Shown here one piece after another: positions 17,680-26,370 of a DNA stretch of 64,000 nucleotides (position 1 is the first letter of the stretch; every line of letters starts with the position of its first letter). This stretch comes from Elusimicrobiaceae bacterium. GTDB lineage: Bacteria; Elusimicrobiota; Elusimicrobia; Elusimicrobiales; Elusimicrobiaceae. The stretch is from assembly GCA_017546175.1 (NCBI GenBank), contig JAFYXM010000007.1:248001-312000 (forward strand). The letters run 5' to 3'. The notes under the pieces are model-generated. The model did not search any database. It had not been told where the DNA came from and was given only the letters and a program-made list of their open reading frames with translations. The position numbers were made by a program, and so were the translations under genes.

Positions 17680-18318
17680 ATGAGAGGAAAATTTATTGTT
17701 TTAGAAGGGCCGGACCGTTGCGGTAAATCTACCCAAGCTAAATTACTTTACAATTATTTATTAGAGCAGGGGTTTGATGTGGTGCTCACGCGCGAACCGG
17801 GCGGCACACCGGCAGCAGAAAAGATTCGTCAAATTGTATTAGAGCCGGACTTGGACATTCGCCCCGTGGCCGAACTGATGCTCTACGAAGCCAGCCGCGC
17901 CCAACACACGCAAGAGAAAATTATTCCCGCTCTGCAAGAGGGGAAAATTGTGATTTGTGAACGTTATACCATGTCTACTTGCGCCTACCAAGGGTACGCA
18001 CGCGGCTTAGATTTGGATATGATTGAAACGCTCAATCATATCGCCACCACGGGCCTTAAGCCGGATTTGACGTTGGTGTTTTTAATGTCAGATAAATATT
18101 TCTCTACTCGTGGGGAATATTTGTTCTCTGACCGCTTAGAAAGAGAAGACAGAGAATTTAGAGAAAATATGCGCCGCGGATATAAGAATATGGTGGGCCG
18201 CACCGAAAACGCCCACTTAATTGATGCCGACGGTGATGTAGATGTTATTCGGGAAAAAGTGATTGCTCTTTTAAAAGAGCACCATATTACAGATTTATGT
18301 CCTTCAGTGAAGTCTTAG
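17680..18318 (+). CDS. tmk: Thymidylate kinase
   Basis: 212 residues. The P-loop is LEGPDRCGKSTQAKLL near residues 7-22, unusual only in the RC pair. TREPGGTPAAEKIR is the dTMP-binding segment, and ICERYTMSTCAYQGYA is the DR(Y/H) region. It phosphorylates dTMP to dTDP in the cytoplasm. AAGGGA precedes the ATG. The 3' end overlaps holB by 22 bp. The tmk-holB neighbourhood is widespread in bacteria, which supports both calls. Confidence 0.95.
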   Translation: MRGKFIVLEGPDRCGKSTQAKLLYNYLLEQGFDVVLTREPGGTPAAEKIRQIVLEPDLDIRPVAELMLYEASRAQHTQEKIIPALQEGKIVICERYTMSTCAYQGYARGLDLDMIETLNHIATTGLKPDLTLVFLMSDKYFSTRGEYLFSDRLEREDREFRENMRRGYKNMVGRTENAHLIDADGDVDVIREKVIALLKEHHITDLCPSVKS

Positions 18319-19298
18319 ATCAAGCCGCCGCTACAGCGTACCTCAAAAAAAGCGTACTGGGCCATGTGCCGCAAGCTATGCTTTTTTGCGGTCCGTCGGG
18401 TGTGGGCAAGAAAAAAGCCGCCTTGGAGTTTGCCAAGGCACTAAATTGTCAAGATTTCATCGCCCGCCAAGAGGGGGATGCCTGTGGAGTGTGCGAGCAT
18501 TGCCGTTCCATAGCGGCCGGCAGATATGCCGATGTAGTGTTGGCAGATTTTTTGTATCAGGCCAGACTGGAACTTAAAAAAGAACCCAATGACAAAAATT
18601 ATGAAGAAGAATTGGAAAAAGAACTGGCTAAGCAACAACGCATAAAGGTGGACACTATTCGCGATATTACTGCCAAAAGCCAACAGAAAAGTGCCGTAGG
18701 CGGTTGGAAAGTATTTATCGTAGATGAAGCCCAAAGCATGCAGGCAGAAGCGGCCAATGCCTTGCTGAAATTTATTGAAGAACCTCCGCAAAAAACAGTA
18801 TGGATTTTGCTGACGGATAAAAAAGCCTCTATGCTTAAAACGATTTTATCGCGCTGTCAGCCTTTGCAGTTTGCTCCGCTTACGCAAAATACGGTGGCGC
18901 AACTTGTAGAGCAGGTAGCTCCGGAAACGGAAAATGCCGCTTTGGCCGCACAATACGGACAGGGCTCTGTTACGCGCGCGCTTCGTTCGGCAGAGGCGCT
19001 GGATCTTTTACAGTCGGCCCCACAGGGGCCTGCATGGCCTGCCGCGGTGGCAGCGGCTTTGCCCCGCACAGTAGTGGCCGCTCGTCAACAGGCACAAGCG
19101 ATAATGGACGTCTTGATTTTGGCCGTACACAAAGCATGGGTAAAAGAAGAAACCCCTGCTCAACGCCAAAACTTACAACAGATTTTAAAGAAGTTAGAAA
19201 ATTACAAAACAGCCGTTTTGCGCAATGTATCCCCTGCGCTGACGGTAGAAACAGCCTTGATGAATTTGGATAAATGCCAAATAGAGCTCTTTGGCTGA
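18297..19298 (+). CDS. holB: DNA polymerase III delta-prime subunit
   Basis: 333 residues. AAA+ clamp-loader subunit with FCGPSGVGKKKAALEFA in place of a full Walker A, as delta-prime commonly has a degenerate P-loop. A four-Cys zinc knuckle (NCQDF...GDACGVCEHC), the Walker B-like VFIVDEAQSM and the sensor motif ILSRCQPL follow. It bridges the loader and the ssDNA template. It starts inside the end of tmk, implying coupled translation. Confidence 0.9.
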   Translation: MSFSEVLDQAAATAYLKKSVLGHVPQAMLFCGPSGVGKKKAALEFAKALNCQDFIARQEGDACGVCEHCRSIAAGRYADVVLADFLYQARLELKKEPNDKNYEEELEKELAKQQRIKVDTIRDITAKSQQKSAVGGWKVFIVDEAQSMQAEAANALLKFIEEPPQKTVWILLTDKKASMLKTILSRCQPLQFAPLTQNTVAQLVEQVAPETENAALAAQYGQGSVTRALRSAEALDLLQSAPQGPAWPAAVAAALPRTVVAARQQAQAIMDVLILAVHKAWVKEETPAQRQNLQQILKKLENYKTAVLRNVSPALTVETALMNLDKCQIELFG

Positions 19299-19309
19299 CG
19301 GAGAAGAAA

Positions 19310-20815
19310 ATGAGTAAGAAATTTTTTGTTACCACCCCTATCTATTACGTCAATTCCGTGCCGCATATCGGTCATGCTTATACGACGATTGCTTTGGATA
19401 TTTTGTCTCGCTATAAACGCCAACAAGGCGTAGATGTGCATTTTTTGACGGGTACGGATGAACACGGTGCCAATATTGAAAAATCTGCCACTGCCCAAGG
19501 TGTTTCCCCCAAAGAATGGACCGATAATGTGTCTAGACAATACAAAGAAATGTGGAAGGCCTTAAATATTTCTTATGACGATTTTATTCGTACCACTGAT
19601 GCCAAGCACGAACACGTGGTGCAGGCTATCTTTGAGAAACTCTTAAAACAAGGTGATATTTACAAAGGCTCTTATTCGGGCAAGTATTGTTTGTCTTGTG
19701 AGCAATATTATGACGAAAGTGAAATGTTGGAAGGCGGCATCTGCCCCGTGCATAAACGTCCTTTGACTGAAGTGCACGAAGAAACCTACTTCTTCAAGCT
19801 TTCCAAATACCAAGATGCTTTGCTTAAATTTTATGCCGACAATCCGGACTTTTTAAGTCCCAAATACCGTGCCAACGAAATTATTAATTTTGTTAAGGGC
19901 GGTTTGCGTGACTTGTCCGTTACCCGCACCAAAGTAAAATGGGGTGTACCCGTGGTGTCTGACCCTGCCCATACGGTATATGTGTGGTTTGATGCTTTGA
20001 TTAACTATGTTTCCGCCACCGGCTTGGGTACTTTGATTTGCCAAGATAAAGCCGAACACGAAGAACAACTCAAAAAAATCGGAGCTGAGAAATTTGAAGA
20101 TTTTTGGCCGGCTAATTTGCATATGGTGGGGAAAGAAATTTTCCGTTTCCACAGCGTTATTTGGCCTGCTATGTTGATGGCTTTGGGCTTGCCGTTACCG
20201 ACCAAAGTGTTTGCTCATGGTTGGTGGACGGTGGAAGGGGAAAAAATGTCCAAATCTTTGGGCAATGTGGTTAACCCTGTGGAACTGGCCGAAAAATATG
20301 GCGTAGATCCGGTACGTGCCTTCCTGTTCCGCGAAGTACCCTTCGGCCAAGACGGCGATTTTTCCATGCAGAGTTTTAAAAATCGTTACAATTCGGACTT
20401 AGCTAACAATATCGGAAACCTGCTTTCCCGTACCTTAAATATGGCCGCCAAAAACGTGGGCGATTTGCCCGAAACGGCCGCCGCCGGCTCTGCTACCGAA
20501 AAACGCGCTTTGGAAGTAGCCGCCGCTATTGATGCCCAGTACAATGAGTTGGCTTTTGATAAAGTATTGGAAAATATTTACGGTTTTGCCGGTGAACTTA
20601 ATAAATTGGTAGATGAAAAGAAGCCGTGGGAACTGGCTAAAACTGACAAAGAGGCCGCCGCCTCTGTGCTCTTGGAGCTGGTATGTGGTTTGCGCTTTAT
20701 TTCCAAATGGATTGAGCCGTTTATGCCTACCGTGGCCCAAGAAATGCAACGCCGTTTGGCTGCTGGGAAAATTGAGAAATATGCTCCGCTATTTCCCAGA
20801 TTGGAAGATAAATAA
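19310..20815 (+). CDS. metG: Methionyl-tRNA synthetase
   Basis: 501 residues from the ATG at 19310 (MSKKFFVTTPIYYVNSVPHIGHAYTT), chosen because GGAG lies 7 bp upstream; an in-frame ATG at 19274 lies inside holB. HIGH motif HIGHAY is at about residues 19-24. The knuckle CLSCEQYY...ICPVHKRPL and the KMSKS motif GEKMSKSLGNVVNP are clear. It lacks the C-terminal EMAPII-like tRNA-binding domain, so it is the short form. Last gene of the kdsC operon, ending in a shared terminator. Confidence 0.95.
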   Translation: MSKKFFVTTPIYYVNSVPHIGHAYTTIALDILSRYKRQQGVDVHFLTGTDEHGANIEKSATAQGVSPKEWTDNVSRQYKEMWKALNISYDDFIRTTDAKHEHVVQAIFEKLLKQGDIYKGSYSGKYCLSCEQYYDESEMLEGGICPVHKRPLTEVHEETYFFKLSKYQDALLKFYADNPDFLSPKYRANEIINFVKGGLRDLSVTRTKVKWGVPVVSDPAHTVYVWFDALINYVSATGLGTLICQDKAEHEEQLKKIGAEKFEDFWPANLHMVGKEIFRFHSVIWPAMLMALGLPLPTKVFAHGWWTVEGEKMSKSLGNVVNPVELAEKYGVDPVRAFLFREVPFGQDGDFSMQSFKNRYNSDLANNIGNLLSRTLNMAAKNVGDLPETAAAGSATEKRALEVAAAIDAQYNELAFDKVLENIYGFAGELNKLVDEKKPWELAKTDKEAAASVLLELVCGLRFISKWIEPFMPTVAQEMQRRLAAGKIEKYAPLFPRLEDK

Positions 20816-20831
20816 ATCTATTAAAACAAAT

Positions 20832-20859
20832 AAAAAGCCTCCGATCAGGAGGCTTTTTT
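20832..20859. terminator. Bidirectional terminator between metG and the ankyrin gene
   Basis: AAAAAGCCTCC (20832-20842), loop GATCA, GGAGGCTTTTTT. The TGA stop of the minus-strand ankyrin gene (20845-20847) lies in the loop, so part of the stem also encodes that protein's last residues. Confidence 0.92.
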
Positions 20860-21426
20860 GTTATCGGGAACAGATTCTTTTTCGGTCTTTTCCGCATGGC
20901 AAGCGGCCAAGATATCTTCCGGTGTGCGAAACTCTTTGTCGCGCGCTTTGGGGTTGGCCCCATATTCTACTAAAAATTGATATAAATCTCGTTGACAGCG
21001 ATAAGCCGCCCAATGCAAGGGAGTAGCCAATTCTTTAACATCAGCGGTATTAATAAAACGTTTGATATCACTGTCCCAATCTTGATCTACCAAATGTACT
21101 ACCAATTGAGCGGTGTCGTAATGATTGGCAATAATGGCCATGTGCAGCGCGTTGCGGCCTTGCTTGTTGGCTATGAACCATTTGGGCCATTCATCGGACA
21201 AAAATCTCAAGGCTTGGTTGTGGCCGTTGGCGGCGGCTAACACCAGTAGGGTATTGTTGTTATCATCTAAAGTAAATTGGGTGTGTTTGTCTTTTTTGAT
21301 TTCCTCTTTCAAACAAGAAAGCAGTCCCTGTTTGGCGCAAGTAATCACTCGCTTTTCTGCTTTTGTTTTGGCAAAGGAGAAAACGGAAAAAAAGCACAAA
21401 AAGAAGAAAAGGATAAAATTGCGCAT
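20845..21426 (-). CDS. Secreted ankyrin-repeat protein
   Basis: 193 residues. A signal peptide is obvious (MRNFILFFFLCFFSVFSFA, cleavage probably after FSFA). The mature part has about three ankyrin repeats recognisable from NTLLVLAAANGHNQAL, GRNALHMAIIANHYDTAQLV and TPLHWAAYRCQRDLYQFLVEYGANP. Ankyrin repeats are protein-binding scaffolds; a periplasmic or exported location follows from the signal. Partner and role are unknown. It sits 17 bp downstream of recG on the same strand but shows no functional tie. Its stop codon is inside the terminator loop. Confidence 0.8.
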   Translation of the reverse strand: MRNFILFFFLCFFSVFSFAKTKAEKRVITCAKQGLLSCLKEEIKKDKHTQFTLDDNNNTLLVLAAANGHNQALRFLSDEWPKWFIANKQGRNALHMAIIANHYDTAQLVVHLVDQDWDSDIKRFINTADVKELATPLHWAAYRCQRDLYQFLVEYGANPKARDKEFRTPEDILAACHAEKTEKESVPDNKKAS

Positions 21427-21443
21427 ATTTATTTCCTATAAAA

Positions 21444-23531
21444 TTAGCTCAGATCTATCAAGTGCCAATTCTTTTGATATAACTCCAACAGACGTGCTTT
21501 GAAAGCCGCATGTTGGGGGTTTTGGAGCAAGGGGTCATTCGTCAAAAGTTCATCTCTGTCTTCAATGGCCCATTGTAAAATATTTTGATCTTTTAAGATA
21601 TCTCCGGCTTTAAATTCCAATTCGCCACTTTGGCGCGTACCCAAGATCTCCCCCGGTCCGCGCAGTTGCATATCCCGCTCGCCTATTTTAAATCCGTCGC
21701 AAGTATCGCAAATAATACCTAGCCGTTCGCGTGCAAGGCTTCCCTTATGTTCTGCCACTAAAATACAATGACTTTCATATTCTCCGCGCCCTACTCTTCC
21801 GCGTAATTGATGTAAGCTGGCTAGTCCAAAACGCTCTGCATTTTGAATAACCATCACGGTGGCATTCGGCACGTCTATGCCTACTTCAATCACGGGTGTG
21901 GCTACCAAAATATCCGTTTTATGGGAGGCAAAATCTTTCATCACGCTTTCTTTTTCAGTGCGGCTCATTTGTCCATGCAACATGGTAAGTTTAAATTGCG
22001 GAAAAACTTTTTTTAATTTTTCAAATTCTTCGGTAACGGCTTTGGCGGAAATGCTTTCGCTCTCTTCAATTAATGGATAAACGACGTAGGCTTGGCGGCC
22101 TTTTTTTACCTCTTCTTCTATTAGGTGATGAGCTTGGTACTCATCGGCTTGGCGCGTTTTAATGGGTTGCCGTCCCGGTGGAAGCTCTGTCAGTGTGGAG
22201 ACGGCTAAATCTCCGTAAAAGGCCAGAGCCAAAGTGCGCGGGATAGGGGTGGCGGTCATGGTTAAGAGGTCCAAACGGGCAGTTTTTTCCTTAAGTTTGC
22301 CACGTTGTTTGACACCGAATCGGTGCTGCTCATCTATAACGGCGAGTTTTAAATTGTTAAATTTTACGTCGTCTTGTATCAAAGCGTGTGTGCCTACCAC
22401 CATGGAAATAGACCCATCGGCTAACCCTGCCAAGATTTTTTTCCGCTCGGCGGTTTTGGTGCTGGAGGTCAAAACGGCCACGGGTACTTTTAGTTTTTTT
22501 AAGAGTTTCTGAAAAGTCAGGAAATGTTGCTCCGCCAAAATTTCCGTCGGGGCCATTAAAGCGCTTTGATAGCCGTTTTCTGCAGCCAACAGCATTGCAC
22601 TTAGCGCCACAATGGTCTTTCCGGACCCTACATCACCTTGTAGCAGGCGGTTCATGGGCAGCGCAGATTGCAAATCAGTCAAAATTTCGTTAATAACCTT
22701 TTTTTGACTATTGGTAAATTCAAAACCCAAATTTTGACGAAAAGGGGTCAAAAGATGTTTTTTGATTTCATATTTGTAATCTTTGGCAGCTACTTTATGT
22801 TGGGTGCGTTTAATACCCCATGCGGTAGCCAAGAGTAAGAATTCCTCATACGCAAGCCGTGAGCGAGCATTTTCCAACTCGGCTAAACTATTGGGAAAGT
22901 GAACAGCCCGCAAAGCTTGATTACTGCCTAAAAATTTTCTTTTTTCTGCCAAAAAAGGAGGTAAAATATCAGGCTCCTTTTTGGCTTCGCTTTCGCGTAA
23001 TGCCTGCTGCATAAATTGGCGAAACTGTTTGTTTGTCAGGCCTTCGGTAAGTCCGTAAATAGGGGTAATTCTGCCCGCGTGCCAAGCAGCTTGCGGATCG
23101 GATACGGAGTAATATTCCTCTACGGTAATTTTATTATCAAAAAAATTATTTTTGTTTTCTTTTCTTCCGATAACCCAGATTTCGGCATTCATCTTAAAAT
23201 CTTTTTTCAGTGCCCCAAAAGGATCAAAACGGAAACTCCCAAAAGTGCGTTTTTTAAACCAAGTACATTCTAGTTGGTGATTTTGTTCGTCAACTAAGAA
23301 AGCTTTAAAAATCAGTACCGATCGGGCGGGAATATTTTGCACGCGTAATACGCGGCCTTTAAACACGGTCAAAGACGGCGGATTTAAACCGGCATTGGGG
23401 GCATTTTCACGACGGTCCTGATAAGTACGTGGATAATAATGCAAAAGGTCCGCCACGGAAAAAATTTCCAACCGTTCAAACAGTTTGGCTTTGGCCGGTC
23501 CGATTCCTTTTAAATATTGCAGGCTGCTCAT
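21444..23531 (-). CDS. recG: ATP-dependent DNA helicase RecG
   Basis: 695 residues, full length. The N-terminal wedge/OB domain is followed by superfamily 2 motifs: LLQGDVGSGKT (Walker A), MAPTEILAEQH, VVGTHALIQ, VIDEQHRFGVKQR (DEQH box), TMTATPIPRTLAL, VATPVIEVGIDVPNA and QLRGRVGRGE. RecG remodels stalled replication forks and Holliday junctions. TAAAAT lies exactly 6 nt before the ATG and there is no Shine-Dalgarno; the same 17-bp block precedes leuS. Divergent from the MscS-TM-helix gene with only 46 bp between. Confidence 0.97.
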   Translation of the reverse strand: MSSLQYLKGIGPAKAKLFERLEIFSVADLLHYYPRTYQDRRENAPNAGLNPPSLTVFKGRVLRVQNIPARSVLIFKAFLVDEQNHQLECTWFKKRTFGSFRFDPFGALKKDFKMNAEIWVIGRKENKNNFFDNKITVEEYYSVSDPQAAWHAGRITPIYGLTEGLTNKQFRQFMQQALRESEAKKEPDILPPFLAEKRKFLGSNQALRAVHFPNSLAELENARSRLAYEEFLLLATAWGIKRTQHKVAAKDYKYEIKKHLLTPFRQNLGFEFTNSQKKVINEILTDLQSALPMNRLLQGDVGSGKTIVALSAMLLAAENGYQSALMAPTEILAEQHFLTFQKLLKKLKVPVAVLTSSTKTAERKKILAGLADGSISMVVGTHALIQDDVKFNNLKLAVIDEQHRFGVKQRGKLKEKTARLDLLTMTATPIPRTLALAFYGDLAVSTLTELPPGRQPIKTRQADEYQAHHLIEEEVKKGRQAYVVYPLIEESESISAKAVTEEFEKLKKVFPQFKLTMLHGQMSRTEKESVMKDFASHKTDILVATPVIEVGIDVPNATVMVIQNAERFGLASLHQLRGRVGRGEYESHCILVAEHKGSLARERLGIICDTCDGFKIGERDMQLRGPGEILGTRQSGELEFKAGDILKDQNILQWAIEDRDELLTNDPLLQNPQHAAFKARLLELYQKNWHLIDLS

Positions 23532-23537
23532 ACGTTT

Positions 23538-23543
23538 ATTTTA
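23538..23543 (-). promoter_or_regulatory. -10 box (TAAAAT) 6 nt before the recG ATG
   Basis: Minus strand GG-TAAAAT-AAACGT-ATGAG. It lies 12 bp from the plus-strand TAGAAT (23555-23560) serving the divergent gene, so the two promoters must overlap. Confidence 0.6.
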
Positions 23544-23577
23544 CCAATATTTGATAGAATACAGAAAAGGAGGGTGT

Positions 23578-24255
23578 ATGAACTTAGAAACCATTTCCGC
23601 AAATATAAGCGAACATTTAGTATCTTTAGCCGAACAAACGGGCCGTGTTTTGGGCTCTTTGGCGGCGGCTCTTTTGATTTTGGTGGTGGGATTGTATTTA
23701 TCTCGTTTTGTGGGTTCTTATGTCAAAAAACTGTTAAATAAAATTTCTTTTGATGATAAAACGGCCAAACTGGGTATTAATGAACTGTGCATGCGTTTTG
23801 GTCTGGGCAAGTCTCCCACATATATTATTTCTTTTGTATTAGCTTGGGCGGTTATTTTTTATGCGGTGGTGCTGGGCTCAGACGTGCTTCACCTGACGAT
23901 TATCCGCGATCTGTTTACCCGATTTTTAGAGTTTATCCCTACACTTTTTGTATCGGTGGTTATTTTATTTGCCGGTCTTTTGCTTGGGAAGCTACTGTCT
24001 AATATTATGGAAAATTCCTCCAAGGTAAACGGACTAAAGGGAGGGGTGGTGCTGGCCCGTGCCGTATATGGTTTTGTGGTGTTTTTCTTTGGGCTTGTGG
24101 CGGTGGAAAATTTGGGTATTGCCAGCCAGATAGTCAACAATGTGGCTGTAGTCATTTTGGCTTCGTTTGGTTTGGCTTTTGCCATTGCCGCCGGTTTGGG
24201 GGCCAGACCGTTGGTGGAAGAATTTTTAAGAGATGCCTTTAAAAAAGAAAAATAA
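23578..24255 (+). CDS. MscS-type conserved TM-helix membrane protein
   Basis: 225 residues from the ATG at 23578 (MNLETISANISEHLVSLAEQ), which has AGGAGG 5 bp upstream; the longer frame from 23485 lies inside recG. It contains five to six hydrophobic helices with the repeated Gly/Ala-rich signature of the 'conserved TM helix' family related to MscS channels (LILVVGLYLSRFVGSYVKKLL; ILASFGLAFAIAAGLGARPLVEE). No MscS beta domain follows, so gating as a channel is uncertain. A role in ion or osmotic homeostasis is inference. Confidence 0.7.
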   Translation: MNLETISANISEHLVSLAEQTGRVLGSLAAALLILVVGLYLSRFVGSYVKKLLNKISFDDKTAKLGINELCMRFGLGKSPTYIISFVLAWAVIFYAVVLGSDVLHLTIIRDLFTRFLEFIPTLFVSVVILFAGLLLGKLLSNIMENSSKVNGLKGGVVLARAVYGFVVFFFGLVAVENLGIASQIVNNVAVVILASFGLAFAIAAGLGARPLVEEFLRDAFKKEK

Positions 24256-24283
24256 TTTTACTGGTAAAATATACCTTTACGAC

Positions 24284-24289
24284 TATACT
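24284..24289 (+). promoter_or_regulatory. -10 box (TATACT) 6 nt before the protease ATG
   Basis: TATACT, then ATCTAT, then ATG at 24296. No Shine-Dalgarno, so the message is probably leaderless. Confidence 0.5.
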
Positions 24290-24295
24290 ATCTAT

Positions 24296-25738
24296 ATGAA
24301 AAAAATAATATTTTCTTTTCTCCTTTTAACCGTAAGCTGCGCACTTTTGGGTGGGCAGTGGGGGCTTGTGTCTGATTATTATGAGCCTGTAAAAGAGGGC
24401 AAAAAATCTGCCGTCGGAGAAAAATATTTGATGCGTCAAATTCTGCGCGGAAAGCCTGTAGTGGTGAAATTGATGCTGAAAGAAGAAGACGAAAAGAAAA
24501 GAAATTCTGTGCAGAAATTGATAGAAGACTCCTACAAAGAGTGGTTTTCTTATACCGCCAAACTAATCCTCAATCAAAAAAGACAAACTGAATTTTCTGA
24601 TGTTTTGCCCATCTTGGACCGCGGTATTAAAGTGCAATTTTCTGCACAAGAGCGAGATATTGATTTTTCCGTGATGAGCCGTAAAGAGGTTTTGGCAGCT
24701 TGTGACGGGTTGGGAGCGGGCTGTTACTTTTTTGGGCAAAAAAATAATGATTTTATCCCGCATATTTATATTCCAAAAGATAGTTTCCCGTTAAACCTTT
24801 TATTTGGTTCCTCTGAATTTACCGAAGAAGCTGCTTTACATGAAATCGGGCATTCTTTGGGCTTAAGCGATCAATATGCTTTTGCCAGAGATAATAATAC
24901 CCATGCCGTGTATCATTCTTCCAAGCCGGCGGAAAGCATTATGGAAAGCAATTCTTCCTTGACTTGTGATGATGCTGACGGTATTGTTAATTTGATTGAT
25001 ATTACGCTTGGCACCAGCCGTGGGGGAGATACCGGTTGGCGCAGTTTTTGCAAAGACTCTTCGGACTATTACAGCCATGGAAAAGTGTTAGCGGCCAGCC
25101 CGTACCATATTGAGTATGATGCAGAAATCGGAAAATGGATATTGACCTCTATGCAAAAAGGGAGTCTTGCGGTACAAAGTTCTTTTGAAATGGATTTACA
25201 AACTAATATTGATCCGTTTGCGGCCATTCAAGAAGAAGTGTTTAAAAAAGATGCTTCCGGCCGCCCCGTGTGGGCACGTGCGAGTACAGGAGAAAATGTT
25301 TATTATTCATACATATATGACAAGAAAACCCGTCTTGTTGTGCGAGGGGAAAAAGTGGCCTTGGCCGAGGTGTGGACCCCTGCTTGGAAAAATAAAAAAT
25401 GGCGTCATTTCCCCGGTCAACAATATGAAGCATACTTTGGCGGAGACGGAAAATATCACTCTATGTTGGCGGTTTTTTATTCAAAGCAAGGCGGCGTTTT
25501 AGATTACGGAGAAGGGGATAGCTTGGTTCTCCCTGAAAAAGTAGTCCACATGTTGTTTGATAAGACAAGAGCCTTAGAATATGAGGAATGGGCCGGCTTT
25601 GAAATGGAAAATCTGTCCTTTGATTCCACAGAGTCTTTTGCCAAATTGGAAGTGCAAGTCCAAGCTGAGCAACAAGAGCACTATATAAATGCTTTGCGTG
25701 CTGATTTGTTGAAATGGTTTGAAAAAAAGGTAAAATAA
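24296..25738 (+). CDS. Exported metzincin-like zinc metalloprotease
   Basis: 480 residues from the ATG at 24296; an in-frame ATG at 24233 lies inside the previous gene. The N-terminus is a signal peptide (MKKIIFSFLLLTVSCALLGG), possibly a weak lipobox at TVSC. The active site is HEIGHSLGLSD: His182, Glu183, His186 and Asp192 in the HExxHxxGxxD form seen in snapalysin-type proteases. A downstream Met (SIMESNSS, about 216) could be the Met-turn. The C-terminal ~250 residues are unrecognised. It lies 35 bp upstream of pilin 2 on the same strand with no terminator between, so the two may be expressed together. Substrate unknown. Confidence 0.75.
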   Translation: MKKIIFSFLLLTVSCALLGGQWGLVSDYYEPVKEGKKSAVGEKYLMRQILRGKPVVVKLMLKEEDEKKRNSVQKLIEDSYKEWFSYTAKLILNQKRQTEFSDVLPILDRGIKVQFSAQERDIDFSVMSRKEVLAACDGLGAGCYFFGQKNNDFIPHIYIPKDSFPLNLLFGSSEFTEEAALHEIGHSLGLSDQYAFARDNNTHAVYHSSKPAESIMESNSSLTCDDADGIVNLIDITLGTSRGGDTGWRSFCKDSSDYYSHGKVLAASPYHIEYDAEIGKWILTSMQKGSLAVQSSFEMDLQTNIDPFAAIQEEVFKKDASGRPVWARASTGENVYYSYIYDKKTRLVVRGEKVALAEVWTPAWKNKKWRHFPGQQYEAYFGGDGKYHSMLAVFYSKQGGVLDYGEGDSLVLPEKVVHMLFDKTRALEYEEWAGFEMENLSFDSTESFAKLEVQVQAEQQEHYINALRADLLKWFEKKVK

Positions 25739-25773
25739 TTTATTGCTTAAATAGAGATTTTAAGGAGGTAATT

Positions 25774-26301
25774 ATGAAAAAAGGTTTTACTTTGATAGAA
25801 CTGTTGGTAGTGGTGCTGATTATCGGTATTTTGTCGGCGGTGGCGCTTCCTCAATATGAGAAAGCCGTTACTAAAACCCGCATTTTAACGGGCGTGAACA
25901 TTGGGCGCAGCATTGCCATGTCTTTGGACGAATACTATATGGCCAATAGCGGCTTTACGGCCGTTTATGACAATTTGACCTTGGGTATTCCTCCTGGATA
26001 TACCGATAAAGACGGCAATCCGTATGAAAAATTAAAATCTACTGATTCTATTTATTACGACGCCGGAAAAGCCAGTCAAAAGATGTACAAAATACAATCA
26101 GGTGGAAAAGTGCAGTATCAAGTCCCTTTGCCGAACGGAAAGAGTATTAATATTTATTTTTATTCTTCTTATGCTACAGCTGATGACGGTGCTTATAAGG
26201 GTCGCATTTACTGCACGGGTGAAAGCAATGCTGCTATTGCCACCAAGTATTGCAAAATGATTGGTGGAGTAAAAGACGGAAATAAATATTTTTTAAAGTA
26301 A
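25774..26301 (+). CDS. Type IV pilin/pseudopilin-like protein (pilin 2)
   Basis: 175 residues. Prepilin signal MKKG|FTLIELLVVVLIIGIL, with Glu at +5. Globular part ends RIYCTGES...TKYCKMIGGVKDG, giving a probable C-terminal disulphide. AAGGAGGT is a near-perfect ribosome binding site. Unlike four of its paralogues it has no T-tract promoter; it follows the exported protease after 35 bp and is likely read from that gene's promoter. It converges on rpoD with a terminator between. Confidence 0.88.
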   Translation: MKKGFTLIELLVVVLIIGILSAVALPQYEKAVTKTRILTGVNIGRSIAMSLDEYYMANSGFTAVYDNLTLGIPPGYTDKDGNPYEKLKSTDSIYYDAGKASQKMYKIQSGGKVQYQVPLPNGKSINIYFYSSYATADDGAYKGRIYCTGESNAAIATKYCKMIGGVKDGNKYFLK

Positions 26302-26335
26302 AATTCTCCTAGCTCTCTTAAAGGGAGCATTTGCT

Positions 26336-26368
26336 ACAAAAACCCCCGCTTTTGGCGGGGGGTTTTGT
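26336..26368. terminator. Terminator between pilin 2 and rpoD
   Basis: AAACCCCCGC, TTTT loop, GCGGGGGGTTTTG. It is preceded by a second weaker hairpin (GCTCTCTT...AAGGGAGC, 26322-26338). Confidence 0.88.
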
Positions 26369-26370
26369 TT

